A DNA stretch of 64,000 nucleotides from the NCBI RefSeq assembly GCF_965221685.1, contig NZ_OZ244907.1; one strand, given 5' to 3'. Positions within the stretch are counted from its first letter, which is position 1. The number at the start of each line of letters is the position of its first letter. The translations under genes and the position numbers were made by a program. Shown in pieces: positions 51,820-60,987 of this stretch. Source of the stretch: Palauibacter sp022826685. GTDB lineage: Bacteria; Gemmatimonadota; Gemmatimonadetes; Palauibacterales; Palauibacteraceae. The notes beneath the pieces were generated by a model. The model saw nothing but the letters and a program-made list of their open reading frames with translations, ran no database searches and was not told the DNA's origin.

Positions 51820-53667
51820 TCACCAACCCACGGCGTAGGCTACGCGGCGGGGATCGGCGCCGGCCATGAGCGTGCCGGTGGCGGCATCGAGCGTGATGCC
51901 CTGTATGCTGCCGAATGCGTATCCGGGCGCGAGTTCCACGGTGTATCCCAATCCCTCCAGCGCTCCAACCACATCGTCGGGCAGGCGAGCCTCCAGGCCG
52001 AAACGGATCTCGGCTCCGGGCAGGTAGAAGTTCGGCTCCCCGCTCAGCGTGAAGCGGGGCGCCGCGATCGCCTCCTGGATCGGCATCCCGAAGTCGAGGA
52101 GGTTCACGAGCACCTGAAACTGGGTCTGGCCGATCGTCTCGCCTCCCGGCGTCCCCAGCGCCGCGTGGAAATGCCCGTCCCTGAGCACGATGATGGGGGA
52201 GTTGTTGAGGATCGGGATCTGCCCGCCCCGGACGTAGTTCACGTGGTCGGGGTACGGCGACGTGGAGCCGATGCGGGACCCGTTGTTGAAGGTCAGGCCG
52301 GTGTTCCCCACCACCACCCCCGTCCCGAAGGCCCCGCCGTGCGTGGGCGTGGCGGCGACGACGTTGCCGAACCGGTCGGCGATGGAAAAGCTGGTCGTGC
52401 TGCCTTCGTACGACCGCTCGGCAAGATGCCCCCGTCGGCGCTCTGGCCCCGGTCGTGAGGCCCCCGGCGCACCCTCCTGAAATTCGTCGACGCGCACGGG
52501 ATTCCCGGACCCCGGGTATGCCATCACGCGGGACGGGTCGATGAGGGACCGCCGGGCCGCCGCGTAGTCCTTCGAGAGCAGTTCGTCGACGGGCACGTCG
52601 ACCAGCGCGGGATCGGCCGCGTAGGCGTAGACATCGGCCTTCGCGACCTTGATCGCCTCCGACAGCAGGTGGATCGTCTCCGCGCTGCCCGCGCCGAGGG
52701 CCCGCAGATCGAACCCCTCGACGAGGTTCAGCTGCATCGCGACCTCCAGCCCTCCGCGCGACGTCGGCGGGCTGGTGTACACGTCGTATCCCCGGTACGT
52801 CGTATGGACCGGCTCCGCCCAGATGGGCTCGTAGCGGGCGAAGTCCTCCATGGTGAAGTCGCCGTCGTTCTCGCGGTAGAAGCGGGCCATCTCCTCGGCG
52901 ATGTCGCCCCGGTAGAAGCGGTCGAAGGCCGCCCGGAGCGCCTCCGACCGGGTCCCGCCGGCGGCCAGCGCCTCCTGCTCGGCCTCGACCACTTTCCGGA
53001 GCGTGTTCGCCAGGTCGGGCATCCGGAACGTTTCGCCGGGCTCGGGCACCCTGCCGCGAGGGAGGAACATCCGCCGGCTCGACGGGAAGCTCTCGAAGAG
53101 GTCCCGGTGCGACTCGATCGCCGCGACGACGGACGCCTCGATCGGATGACCGTCTTCCGCGTAGCCGATGGCCGGAGCGAGCACCTGCGCCAGGCTCATG
53201 GTGCCGAAGCGGTCCAGAAGGGCGATCCATCCCCCGAACAGGCCGGGGACGACGCCCGCGTGAATCCCCTTGTTCAGTTCGTCGGCCGTGCGGCTCGCGG
53301 GATCGACGGCCAGGGGAGCGGCTCCGGTGGCCCCCAGCGAGTACACGCGGTCGGAGACGCGGTCGTAGAGGGTCACGAACCCGTTCCCCGCCATTCCGGA
53401 CATCTGTGGCCGCACGACGTTCAGCGTGGCCAGGGTCGCGACGGCGGCATCGGCGGCGTTCCCCCCGGCCATGAGCATGCGGAGACCCGACATGGACGCC
53501 AGGGGATGGCCCGCCGTGACCAGCCCGTTCGGGCCCGGCACGGCGGGCCGGTGCGCCGGCCGGTCGGGATTCCGATCCCCGGCCGCCTGCCGAGCGGTGG
53601 CGTCCAGGGGCAACAGGAGGAGAGACGCAGCGAAAACCGTAACCATGCTCCAAGTAGGTGCTCTCAT
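51820..53667 (-). CDS. ggt: exported gamma-glutamyltransferase family protein
   Basis: A 615-residue protein with a signal peptide (MVTVFAASLLLLPLDATARQ). GLVTAGHPLASMSGLRMLMA, GGNAADAAVATLATLNVVRP and GMAGNGFVTLYD mark the large subunit. The autoprocessing Thr is expected in EGSTTSFSIAD near residue 424, where the usual TTH reads TTS. GGAFGTGVVV, FNNGSR and ALGTPGGETIGQTQFQ mark the small subunit. It would cleave gamma-glutamyl bonds such as those of glutathione in the periplasm. The ATG follows the thymidine kinase stop directly with no spacing. Confidence 0.88.
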   Translation of the reverse strand: MRAPTWSMVTVFAASLLLLPLDATARQAAGDRNPDRPAHRPAVPGPNGLVTAGHPLASMSGLRMLMAGGNAADAAVATLATLNVVRPQMSGMAGNGFVTLYDRVSDRVYSLGATGAAPLAVDPASRTADELNKGIHAGVVPGLFGGWIALLDRFGTMSLAQVLAPAIGYAEDGHPIEASVVAAIESHRDLFESFPSSRRMFLPRGRVPEPGETFRMPDLANTLRKVVEAEQEALAAGGTRSEALRAAFDRFYRGDIAEEMARFYRENDGDFTMEDFARYEPIWAEPVHTTYRGYDVYTSPPTSRGGLEVAMQLNLVEGFDLRALGAGSAETIHLLSEAIKVAKADVYAYAADPALVDVPVDELLSKDYAAARRSLIDPSRVMAYPGSGNPVRVDEFQEGAPGASRPGPERRRGHLAERSYEGSTTSFSIADRFGNVVAATPTHGGAFGTGVVVGNTGLTFNNGSRIGSTSPYPDHVNYVRGGQIPILNNSPIIVLRDGHFHAALGTPGGETIGQTQFQVLVNLLDFGMPIQEAIAAPRFTLSGEPNFYLPGAEIRFGLEARLPDDVVGALEGLGYTVELAPGYAFGSIQGITLDAATGTLMAGADPRRVAYAVGW

Positions 53668-54306
53668 CTAGATCCCCCTCCATTCCTCTGTGTCACGTCT
53701 CGGCAACAGCTCCCGCTGGGCCCGGTCCCGCTCCGGCACGTCGTGGCATCGGCGGCAGCGCGCCTCGTAGGACTCAGCGCCTCCCACCTGGATCGTCGGT
53801 CCCTCGGCGGGTGCCGGCTTCCCATCGATAAGGCGCTGGTTCCTCGTCGCCGGATCGCCGCAGGCCACGCAGATCGCGTGCAGCTTGTCGATGCGCTCCG
53901 CACGTGCCAGGAGCGGCCCCATGGGGCCGAAGGGCTCGCCGCGGAAATCCATGTCCGTGCCGGCCACGATGACGCGCACCCCGGCATCCGCCAATGCATC
54001 GGCCACCTCGCAGATGCCGTCGTCCAGGAACTGGGCTTCGTCGATCGCGACCACCTGCGTCGACGGGCGGACCTTCCCGGCCACCTGCACGGAACTGGAT
54101 ACGGGCTCGGCATCGATCTGCCGGCCATCGTGGGACGAGATCCGGAACTCGCCGCCGTAACGGTCGTCCAGGTGGGATTTGAAGAGTTGAACCCGCCGCC
54201 CGGCGATGAGGGCGCGCCGCACGCGCCGGATCAACTCCTCGGATTTCCCGCTGAACATGACGCCGGCGACGACCTCGATCCATCCGTGTCTCGCCCCGTG
54301 CAGCAT
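53668..54306 (-). CDS. tdk: thymidine kinase (type II)
   Basis: A 212-residue enzyme. GWIEVVAGVMFSGKSEELIR carries the P-loop, VVAIDEAQFLDDG the DEAQF motif, and GTDMDFRGEPFGPM and the lasso region follow. A zinc site is formed by CVACG and CRRCH. It phosphorylates thymidine to TMP in the salvage pathway. About 25 residues past the last Cys pair are extra and Arg-rich. Three bases separate it from the membrane-protein gene upstream and none from the ggt gene downstream, so all are probably co-transcribed. Confidence 0.95.
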   Translation of the reverse strand: MLHGARHGWIEVVAGVMFSGKSEELIRRVRRALIAGRRVQLFKSHLDDRYGGEFRISSHDGRQIDAEPVSSSVQVAGKVRPSTQVVAIDEAQFLDDGICEVADALADAGVRVIVAGTDMDFRGEPFGPMGPLLARAERIDKLHAICVACGDPATRNQRLIDGKPAPAEGPTIQVGGAESYEARCRRCHDVPERDRAQRELLPRRDTEEWRGI

Positions 54307-54309
54307 CGA

Positions 54310-54981
54310 TCAGAACCCCAGAACACCGTAGTTGCCGTCCAGGATCAGGCGCACGGAGACGTACAGTCCGAACGCGGGGCACAGCACCCAGAAGGCGTTC
54401 GGGGCGCCGACGTAGACGAGGAACTCCCGCTTCGTGATCAGCGCCTGCCTCCCCGCGACGAAGAAGCTGACCCAGTACAGCGACGACACGTAGGTCCACT
54501 GCCAGAACAGCATGGCGGCAATAATGCCGGCGACGACAGCCGGCAGGAGACCGACGGTGAAGACCCCATACAGGATCAGCGTCGGAACCGGGGTGAAGAA
54601 ACCGTTGGCGATATCGACGATGAACCCGAAGGTGCGGCGATCCGAATACGACTCATCCACCATCGAGTACGTGGCCCAGGCCTCCGCCCAGACCGTCGGG
54701 GAGAAGATCCGTCTCAGCGGCACCGGCGTGATCAGGAACTCGACCGCCGGGGTCCGGCCGGTCTCGCGCTGCCGTTCGCGCCAGTACACGGCGCGCTTCT
54801 CGATGCAATCCCGCCGAAAAAATAGACACGCCTCCCAGTAGCAGATGAGCAGATTCGTGGAGAAGAACAGGCTGAACAGACCATGGATGGCGTTGAGATC
54901 CCCGTGGACGTAGTAGCGCGTACCGATCCCGAGCAGGGTAAGGATCGCAATCACCACCGCCGAGAGCGCTCCGGCCGGCAT
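54310..54981 (-). CDS. uncharacterised multi-pass membrane protein
   Basis: A 223-residue membrane protein I cannot assign. There are about five hydrophobic segments, including LSAVVIAILTLLGIGTRYYV, LFSLFFSTNLLICYWEACLF, GVFTVGLLPAVVAGIIAAML and AFWVLCPAFGLYVSVRLIL, with a conserved-looking polar loop RRDCIEKRAVYWRERQRETG. GGGAGG lies four bases before ATG 54981 and fixes the start. It sits 29 bases after the PLP-lyase-like gene and 3 bases before tdk. A link to lipid metabolism with the neighbour is possible but unsupported by motifs. Confidence 0.7.
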   Translation of the reverse strand: MPAGALSAVVIAILTLLGIGTRYYVHGDLNAIHGLFSLFFSTNLLICYWEACLFFRRDCIEKRAVYWRERQRETGRTPAVEFLITPVPLRRIFSPTVWAEAWATYSMVDESYSDRRTFGFIVDIANGFFTPVPTLILYGVFTVGLLPAVVAGIIAAMLFWQWTYVSSLYWVSFFVAGRQALITKREFLVYVGAPNAFWVLCPAFGLYVSVRLILDGNYGVLGF

Positions 54982-55010
54982 TCTGCCTCCCTGGCTGGTA
55001 GGCGGCTGCC

Positions 55011-56306
55011 CTAGTACGTGCCGTCGAGGAAGGTGTCGTGAAGGCGGTCGCGTCGGGCGATGGCGACGCACGCCTCGAGGTCCGAGAGGTATTCGCCGAG
55101 CACGGGCGTGTGGACGGAGGTGATGGGCTGGTGGATGGCGGGCGGCTTGCGGTGCTGTCCCATCATCCAGCCTCGCTCGTTCATGAGCCTCGCGACGGCA
55201 AAGATATTGAACGGTTCCCCGGGTTCGACATCGTAGCGGAAGAGGTTCGTGTCCCCTTCGGGCTCGAACACGTAGAGGCCGTCGATCGCCCTGACGCCCT
55301 CGATTGCCGCGTGGGTCGTCTCCATGATCCCGTGCACGATCTCCCGGTATCCCTCCCGGCCGATGTGCCGGAGCATCGTCCACGCGCAGGCCACCGCGCC
55401 GCCCGGCCGGGAGCCCTGGGCGGTGGCCGAGGCGTAGGAGCCGCCGGCGAGGTCGCGGACGACGTACCGGGCGTAATCGACATCGTTGCCATCGGCGAAG
55501 AGCACGAGCGAGGCGCTCTTCTGAGCGAAGCCGAACTTGTGGAGGTCGGCGGACAGGCTGGACACGCCCGGCACGGAGAGGTCGAAGTCGGGGACCGGAT
55601 AGCCGAGTTCCCGCGCAAAGGGCGAGATGAAGCCGCCGTAGCAGGCGTCCGAGTGCAGGCGGACGCCCGTCTCGAGGGCGAGCTCACCGAGTTCCCGCAT
55701 GGGATCGATGAGCCCGTAGTAGATCGTGGGGGCGCCAGCGTAGATGAAGATGGAGGATTCGTCGATGGCGTCGCGGATGGCGTCCAAGTCCGCGCGATAG
55801 TCCGGCCGGCAATCCACGTACTTCATGTCGAGGTCGAGGATCTGGGCCGCCTTGTCCACCGACGGGTGACGGCTGTAAGCGGCAACGATGTTGAGCCGGC
55901 CGAGGTCGGGACGCGCCTCGCGCTTCATGTCCCGCGCGACCTTCACGGCCTGGAAGATGCTCTCGGTGCCGCCGGAGGTGAACTGGCCCGCCGCGCCTTC
56001 GGGCGCGTTGAAGAGATCCAGGCCCATCTGGATGACCTCTTCCTCCATCGCCCCGACGCTCGGGAAGGAGCCCTGACCCGAGAGGGCGTTCTCCACGGAG
56101 TAGATGGCGTGCGACGCATCCTGCACCCGCTTCAGCGCCTCATTGACATAGTAGACGAGGTACGGGACGCGACCGTTCTTCCAGTCGTAGTCGATCGCCT
56201 TCCGGCCGAGCAGTTCGCTCTCGAGCGTCTCCCAGTCGATTCCCTGCTCGGGGATCCGCGCACGGGTCCGGACTTCGGGACTCAGGGTACTCGTTGCCTC
56301 TGCCAC
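55011..56306 (-). CDS. PLP-dependent group II decarboxylase/sphingosine-1-phosphate-lyase-like enzyme
   Basis: A 431-residue fold-type I PLP enzyme. GQFTSGGTESIFQAVKVARD binds the phosphate, LHSDACYGGF has the ring-stacking or Asp region, and SADLHKFGFAQKSAS carries the PLP Lys (near residue 256), the arrangement of sphingosine-1-phosphate lyases and glutamate/tyrosine decarboxylases. The substrate could be a sphingoid phosphate or an amino acid. GTG 56306 was chosen because GGAGGGG lies eight bases upstream; the frame is open to 56357. Divergent from a sodium symporter across 237 bases that hold no obvious gene. Confidence 0.85.
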   Translation of the reverse strand: MAEATSTLSPEVRTRARIPEQGIDWETLESELLGRKAIDYDWKNGRVPYLVYYVNEALKRVQDASHAIYSVENALSGQGSFPSVGAMEEEVIQMGLDLFNAPEGAAGQFTSGGTESIFQAVKVARDMKREARPDLGRLNIVAAYSRHPSVDKAAQILDLDMKYVDCRPDYRADLDAIRDAIDESSIFIYAGAPTIYYGLIDPMRELGELALETGVRLHSDACYGGFISPFARELGYPVPDFDLSVPGVSSLSADLHKFGFAQKSASLVLFADGNDVDYARYVVRDLAGGSYASATAQGSRPGGAVACAWTMLRHIGREGYREIVHGIMETTHAAIEGVRAIDGLYVFEPEGDTNLFRYDVEPGEPFNIFAVARLMNERGWMMGQHRKPPAIHQPITSVHTPVLGEYLSDLEACVAIARRDRLHDTFLDGTY

Positions 56307-56543
56307 TTCAATCCCCTCCGTCGTACGGTAGCGTGACCTGATGTCAGCCCGCGTCACCGACCGTCACCGGTCGGCGAAATCCAACCTTGCGCGAGGAGAT
56401 TGGCGGGGCAACGCACGGGGTGTGGATCGACCCGGGACCCGGGGCCGGGGCTTGTCCGGGGAGGCGAGGTCCAGTCAGATACCGGGGCCGTGGACCGCCG
56501 GGACCGGACCCGGACCGCCCCGCACTCGAGACCCGAGAGGCGA

Positions 56544-57995
56544 ATGGCCTGGCTGCAGACACACTGGATCGCGGTGGCTCTCCTCGCCGTGTACGGCGCC
56601 CTGCTCGTGCGGCACGCGATCGAGGGCCGGCGCGGGACGAAGGGCCGGGCGGACTACTACGTCGGTGGGCGGTCGATGGGTGGAGTCGTGCTCGGCCTCT
56701 CCTTCTTCGCGACCTACTCGAGCACGAACAGCTTCGTCGGCTTCTCGGGACAGGCGTACACCTACGGGGCGCCGTGGCTGCTGCTCGCGCCCGCCGTCGT
56801 CATCTTCTCCCTCTCGGCCTGGATATGGGTCGCGCCGCGGTTGCGCGCCTTCACGGGGGCGGTCGACTCGGTCACCCTCGCCGACTACGTGGGGTTCCGC
56901 TTCGAGAGCCGGGCCGCGCGCGTCCTGGCGGCGGTCATCGTGATCTTCGCCAGCTTCCTTTACATGATCGCGGTCTTCAAGGGGATCGGGAATCTGCTCG
57001 AGATCTTCCTCGACATTCCCTACAGGGGCGCGATCGGGTTCGTGTTCATCGTCGTCGTCCTCTACACGGCGGTCGGGGGGTTCATCTCGGTCGTGAAGAC
57101 CGATGCGGTGCAGGGGATCGTGATGTCCATCGCCGCCATCCTCCTCTTCTGGGGGACGCTGAACAGCGCCGGGGGGCTGGGCGCCATCGACGCGATCCGC
57201 GCGGCGCCGGCCACCTCGGGACTCTTCCGCTGGGACGCGGCCATGCCCTTCCCCGTCCTCGTCGGGATCATCGTGGCCGGGACGCTCAAGTTCATCGTCG
57301 ACCCGAGACAGCTCTCGCGCTTCTACGCGCTCGCGGATCCGACAGCGGTGCGCCGGGGACTCGTCGTGTCGACGATCGCGTTCCTGGGCGTGTACACGCT
57401 CCTCCTCCCGATCGGACTCTACGCACACGCGGTGATCGGCAGCGGGCTCGCGGAATCGGATCTCGTCGTGCCGACGCTCCTCGGAGATGCGGGGATCCTG
57501 CCGGCGCTCCCGGCGGCGTTCATCCTCGTGGCCATGCTCGCGGCGGCGATGTCGTCACTGGACAGCGTGCTGCTCGTGATGGCGTCGACGTGGGAGCGGG
57601 ACGTGATCTCGCTCTTCCGGCCGCGGGCGGATGAGGGGCGGGCCGTGGCGCATACGCGGTTCTGGGTCGCGCTGTTCGCGATCATCACGGCCTGGCTCGC
57701 GCTGAATCCGCCGGGGAGCATCGTCACGCTGACGGCGTTCTCCGGCGGTCTCTATGCGGCCTGCTTCTTCCCGGCCGTCGTGCTCGGCCTGCTCTGGCGG
57801 CGAGGTACGGGCGCGGGAGCCGTCGCCTCGCTCCTGACCGGCTTCACGGTGCTGCTGTTCTGGGATGTCGTGCCGTTCTCCGACGCCGTGCACGAGGTAT
57901 TCCCGGCGATGGCGCTCTCGCTCGCCGCCTACGTGGCGTGCGGCCTCGCGGCCCCGCCGCTGGACGCGGCACGCCGCCTCGACATCAAGCTCTGA
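56544..57995 (+). CDS. sodium:solute symporter (SSS family)
   Basis: A 483-residue transporter with about 13 hydrophobic segments. RADYYVGGRSMGGVVLGLSF, the SSTNSFVGFSGQAYTYG helix, GGFISVVKTDAVQGIVM and AMLAAAMSSLDSVLLVMAST, which holds the sodium-site Ser residues, are all family landmarks. It imports an organic solute with Na+ across the inner membrane; the solute is unknown. GAGAGG precedes ATG 56544. The last 11 bases overlap, tail to tail, the Nudix-like gene. Confidence 0.92.
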   Translation: MAWLQTHWIAVALLAVYGALLVRHAIEGRRGTKGRADYYVGGRSMGGVVLGLSFFATYSSTNSFVGFSGQAYTYGAPWLLLAPAVVIFSLSAWIWVAPRLRAFTGAVDSVTLADYVGFRFESRAARVLAAVIVIFASFLYMIAVFKGIGNLLEIFLDIPYRGAIGFVFIVVVLYTAVGGFISVVKTDAVQGIVMSIAAILLFWGTLNSAGGLGAIDAIRAAPATSGLFRWDAAMPFPVLVGIIVAGTLKFIVDPRQLSRFYALADPTAVRRGLVVSTIAFLGVYTLLLPIGLYAHAVIGSGLAESDLVVPTLLGDAGILPALPAAFILVAMLAAAMSSLDSVLLVMASTWERDVISLFRPRADEGRAVAHTRFWVALFAIITAWLALNPPGSIVTLTAFSGGLYAACFFPAVVLGLLWRRGTGAGAVASLLTGFTVLLFWDVVPFSDAVHEVFPAMALSLAAYVACGLAAPPLDAARRLDIKL

Positions 57996-58470
57996 CGCGG
58001 TCCCGGCCGTCCGTCGCGAGGTCTAGCGCCAGGGCGAGACGGCAACAGAGCGACCCCCTGCGTGCCCCGTCCCGGAGTTCGACCGGCGGCTTCCAGTCCC
58101 ACTCGGAATACTGGGTGACGCCGGGGACGGGCTGGGGTACGCGGGGTTCTCGCGCCACGATCCGGGCCGCATGCAGGCGCATCTCGAGCCGATAGCCGGT
58201 CCGATCGAGATGGCCCTCGCTCAGGCGGCCGAGATCCTCCGTCTCGACGCCGAGCTTCTCGCGGCCGATGCGCCGGACGAGCGCCTCGTCCGTCTCGCCT
58301 TCGGCGTGCGAGCCCGCAGGGAGACCCCACACGCCGGGGAGATCGGGATCGTCATCCGGGCGGCGCACGAGCAGCCAGCGGGGCGCCCCACCGGCCGACG
58401 CCGGATCCTCGATCACGAGGGCCAACGCGGGACGCGGGGGGCGGGCCCCGGGGCCGCCATCGCCCGTCAT
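57985..58470 (-). CDS. Nudix-like protein with degenerate Nudix box
   Basis: A 161-residue Nudix-fold protein. VWGLPAGSHAEGETDEALVR and then RIGREKLGV occupy the Nudix box (residues 53-75). Compared with Gx5Ex7REUxEExGU, the Glu after Arg is Ile and the second Glu of EE is Lys, so two metal ligands are missing. Hydrolysis of nucleoside diphosphate derivatives may be lost or altered. The ATG overlaps the stop of the CehA/McbA gene (ATGA). Convergent overlap with the symporter gene. Confidence 0.75.
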   Translation of the reverse strand: MTGDGGPGARPPRPALALVIEDPASAGGAPRWLLVRRPDDDPDLPGVWGLPAGSHAEGETDEALVRRIGREKLGVETEDLGRLSEGHLDRTGYRLEMRLHAARIVAREPRVPQPVPGVTQYSEWDWKPPVELRDGARRGSLCCRLALALDLATDGRDRVRA

Positions 58471-60974
58471 CGTGCGGCCAGCGCCTCCAGCCGTTCCCGC
58501 GCGGCGTCGAAGCGACCGACGAGATTGGGGATGTCCGTGCCGCTGTAGCCCGCGGTCAGCCTCCTGCGCGCCACGTCGAGGATCGCGAGGAGTTCGGCAG
58601 CCGCAGTTCGGCGGACGGCGGGATCGGAACTGCCGACGCTTCCGATCCACACCGGCGCCGTGTGCGCGAACGGGTAGTTCGCCATCATCGGCCAGCGGGC
58701 CGGGCCTCCGACGGCGCGCGCGGCGACCCATCCGCCCTCCGGAAGCGTCAGGTCGCCCTCGAAGCGGCGCGAGCCGGGGCCGTCGAGCCCCTGTCCGCTC
58801 CACGCCACCTCACCGTTTACGAGCACCTCGACCCGATCCACCTCCGTGGCGGTCGCGACGTGGAGCGACCACGCAGCCTCTCCACCGGATACGGTCTGGC
58901 CCGGACCCGCCCCGTCGACGCTGAACTCGAGGAACGGTCCGTTGGTCACGAAGCTGCGGCCGCTTCGCAGCGCGTCCATGTACGTCGACCAGTTCTCCAC
59001 GGCCCCCGTCTGCGCGTACACGCGAGCGGTGCCGATGGCCATCGTGCGGTAGAAGTTGTTCATCACGTCGGTCCCGGCCGAGGGCACGATCGGGATGCCG
59101 GCATTCAGTAGCAGGTGCCAGATCTGCGAAGTGAGGACCTCGTCGCTCCACAGGCAGACGATTTCGAGCGCGTCCAGATCCCCCAGCACCGCGTCGGCGA
59201 CGAGTTCGATCGGCACGCTGCCGCGGAGGTCGGCGATCGATGCCTCCGCCCAGGGAGTCGCGCGCGGCATGCCCCGGGTACTCACGGGGTGCACGTAGTA
59301 CTGAAAGCCTCCCTGAGCCCGCGCATGGCGCAGCGGCTCGGCGTTCACGCGGTCGTCCGATCCGTAGACCTGGTAGCCGGGTCCCCACACCCACGGCCAG
59401 AACAGGTCATCGATCCCGATCAGGCCGAGGTGTCCGAGGAAGTGGGAACGGACCTCCTGCCCGAAACGAACGAAGGGCGGGCCGCCGGAGTGCCGCCAGG
59501 TCCACAGGTCCTGGTCCTCGAACCGGTTGTGGAGGTTCGCGAGGAGCGGCGTGGCGAAGTCCAGCGCCTCGCCCCGCATCATCGGCATGAGGTCGTCGGG
59601 CGAGAGGTCGTACGGGCCGCCGTAGTTGAGGTGAAAATGGTGTTCGCCCGAACTCCAGCCGCCGGATCGAGCGTCCCAGACGGGTGACAGCACGACTTCG
59701 ACCTCCGCAGCGCCGGATGCGGCACCCATCTGCACCGTCGCCGAGGCCTCGGGCGTCGCGAGCCCCTGCACGGCCGAAACCGTGACCTCGCCGCTGGGAA
59801 CGGTGAGTTCGACCACGCCGGGCGAATAGAAGAAGACGCGGCCGCTCTGCCCGTCGAACCGTGACGCGAGACCGTCCGGGACGAGCGGGTGTCCCGCCCC
59901 ATCCACGACCGCGAGCCGACCCGCCACCGGAGCGCCGCCTTCCTCGGTCACCGTCCGTATCCGGAGGTTCGCCGTCGCGGCACCCCAGTCCCAGGCCGTC
60001 ACCTCCACGGCTTCGATGGGACCACCGGCGGCTCGCACGCGCTTGAGATTCAGGCGTTCCCCGTCATCGGCCTCGGCGAAGTAGACCCACTCGCCCGATG
60101 GATCCCAGGCCGGCGTCAGCGGGAGGCCGCCCGAGGCCAGCAGGATGGACGGCCCGGGATCCGCCACGTTGAGAAGCCGGAGCTCCCACCCGTCCTGTGT
60201 CGGCCAGTTGACGGCCACCGTGGACCCATCGGGGCTCAGCGCCGGCCGCGCCATGGACGCGATGCTCCCCTCGATGAGCGTCCGCGGCTCCGTCGAATCG
60301 CCCGAACGCACGACCACGCGGTCGCGGCCGCTACCCTTCCACAGGTAGACGAGCGCGCGTTCACCCGGTTGGGGCTTCAGTTCGATCCCGGGCGCGTCGG
60401 TCACCCGTCGCCGTTCGCCGCTCTCGATGTCGACCGCCCACAGATCCAGAGCCCTGACCTCCGATTCGGCGGACGAGTAGAACAGCTTGGTGCCATCGGC
60501 CGAAAAGGCGGGGTCGAGTTCGAGTCCGGGACTGTCGACGCGGCCGAGTTCCGCCCCGCTGTTCGCGGCGACCCAGATGATCTCCGTGTCTTCCGTATCG
60601 TCGCGTACGAATGCGATGAGTTCGCCGTCCGGAGACCATGCGGGCCGCGCGTCGATCCCTCCGCCGCGGGTCAGCCGAAGTGCCACGCCGCTCGCGAGGT
60701 CCATGACCCAGATCCACCCGTGCGACGCGAACGCCACCCGCTCGCCGTCCGGCGACAGAGCCGGATCGATGGGTCCCGCCGTGAGCGTGGGCAGCTCGTA
60801 GCCTTCGAGGTACACATGGTGGCCGTACCCCGCGACCTTCGGGTAGCGGTTCGTCCATTGCGCGTCGGCGTTCGCGGGCGCCAGCGCGAGACCCGCCGCA
60901 GCCGCGCCGAGGGAAAGGAACTTCGGAACGAGGCGGCTGGAGGTCGGCGATGAGGAAACCGCGTCTGATGGCAT
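58467..60974 (-). CDS. exported propeller - CehA/McbA-type metallohydrolase
   Basis: An 835-residue protein with a signal peptide (FLSLGAAAAGLALAPANADA). Residues 60-330 are a TolB-like propeller (ALSPDGERVAFASHGWIWVM and repeats), 330-430 a beta-sandwich, and 430-700 a PHP-like metallohydrolase with HHFHLNYGG near residue 447, LANLHNRFED, YYVHPVSTRG and the late VPSAGTDVMNN. CehA/McbA proteins hydrolyse carbamates and other esters, but most members are uncharacterised. ATG 60974 was preferred with GGTGG five bases upstream; GTG 60983 is possible. It follows the LRR-metzincin gene by 13 bases. Confidence 0.8.
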   Translation of the reverse strand: MPSDAVSSSPTSSRLVPKFLSLGAAAAGLALAPANADAQWTNRYPKVAGYGHHVYLEGYELPTLTAGPIDPALSPDGERVAFASHGWIWVMDLASGVALRLTRGGGIDARPAWSPDGELIAFVRDDTEDTEIIWVAANSGAELGRVDSPGLELDPAFSADGTKLFYSSAESEVRALDLWAVDIESGERRRVTDAPGIELKPQPGERALVYLWKGSGRDRVVVRSGDSTEPRTLIEGSIASMARPALSPDGSTVAVNWPTQDGWELRLLNVADPGPSILLASGGLPLTPAWDPSGEWVYFAEADDGERLNLKRVRAAGGPIEAVEVTAWDWGAATANLRIRTVTEEGGAPVAGRLAVVDGAGHPLVPDGLASRFDGQSGRVFFYSPGVVELTVPSGEVTVSAVQGLATPEASATVQMGAASGAAEVEVVLSPVWDARSGGWSSGEHHFHLNYGGPYDLSPDDLMPMMRGEALDFATPLLANLHNRFEDQDLWTWRHSGGPPFVRFGQEVRSHFLGHLGLIGIDDLFWPWVWGPGYQVYGSDDRVNAEPLRHARAQGGFQYYVHPVSTRGMPRATPWAEASIADLRGSVPIELVADAVLGDLDALEIVCLWSDEVLTSQIWHLLLNAGIPIVPSAGTDVMNNFYRTMAIGTARVYAQTGAVENWSTYMDALRSGRSFVTNGPFLEFSVDGAGPGQTVSGGEAAWSLHVATATEVDRVEVLVNGEVAWSGQGLDGPGSRRFEGDLTLPEGGWVAARAVGGPARWPMMANYPFAHTAPVWIGSVGSSDPAVRRTAAAELLAILDVARRRLTAGYSGTDIPNLVGRFDAARERLEALAAR

Positions 60975-60987
60975 CAGTTCCACCGGC

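Noticed and set aside
52669..54825. 718-codon rightward open frame opposite ggt, tdk and the membrane protein gene
   Set aside because: It crosses three well-supported genes on the other strand and shows no family motif.
56307..56543. Possible small gene in the 237-base divergent gap
   Set aside because: Open frames here are upstream extensions of the symporter or the PLP enzyme, rich in Arg/Gly/Pro, with no ribosome site or motif.
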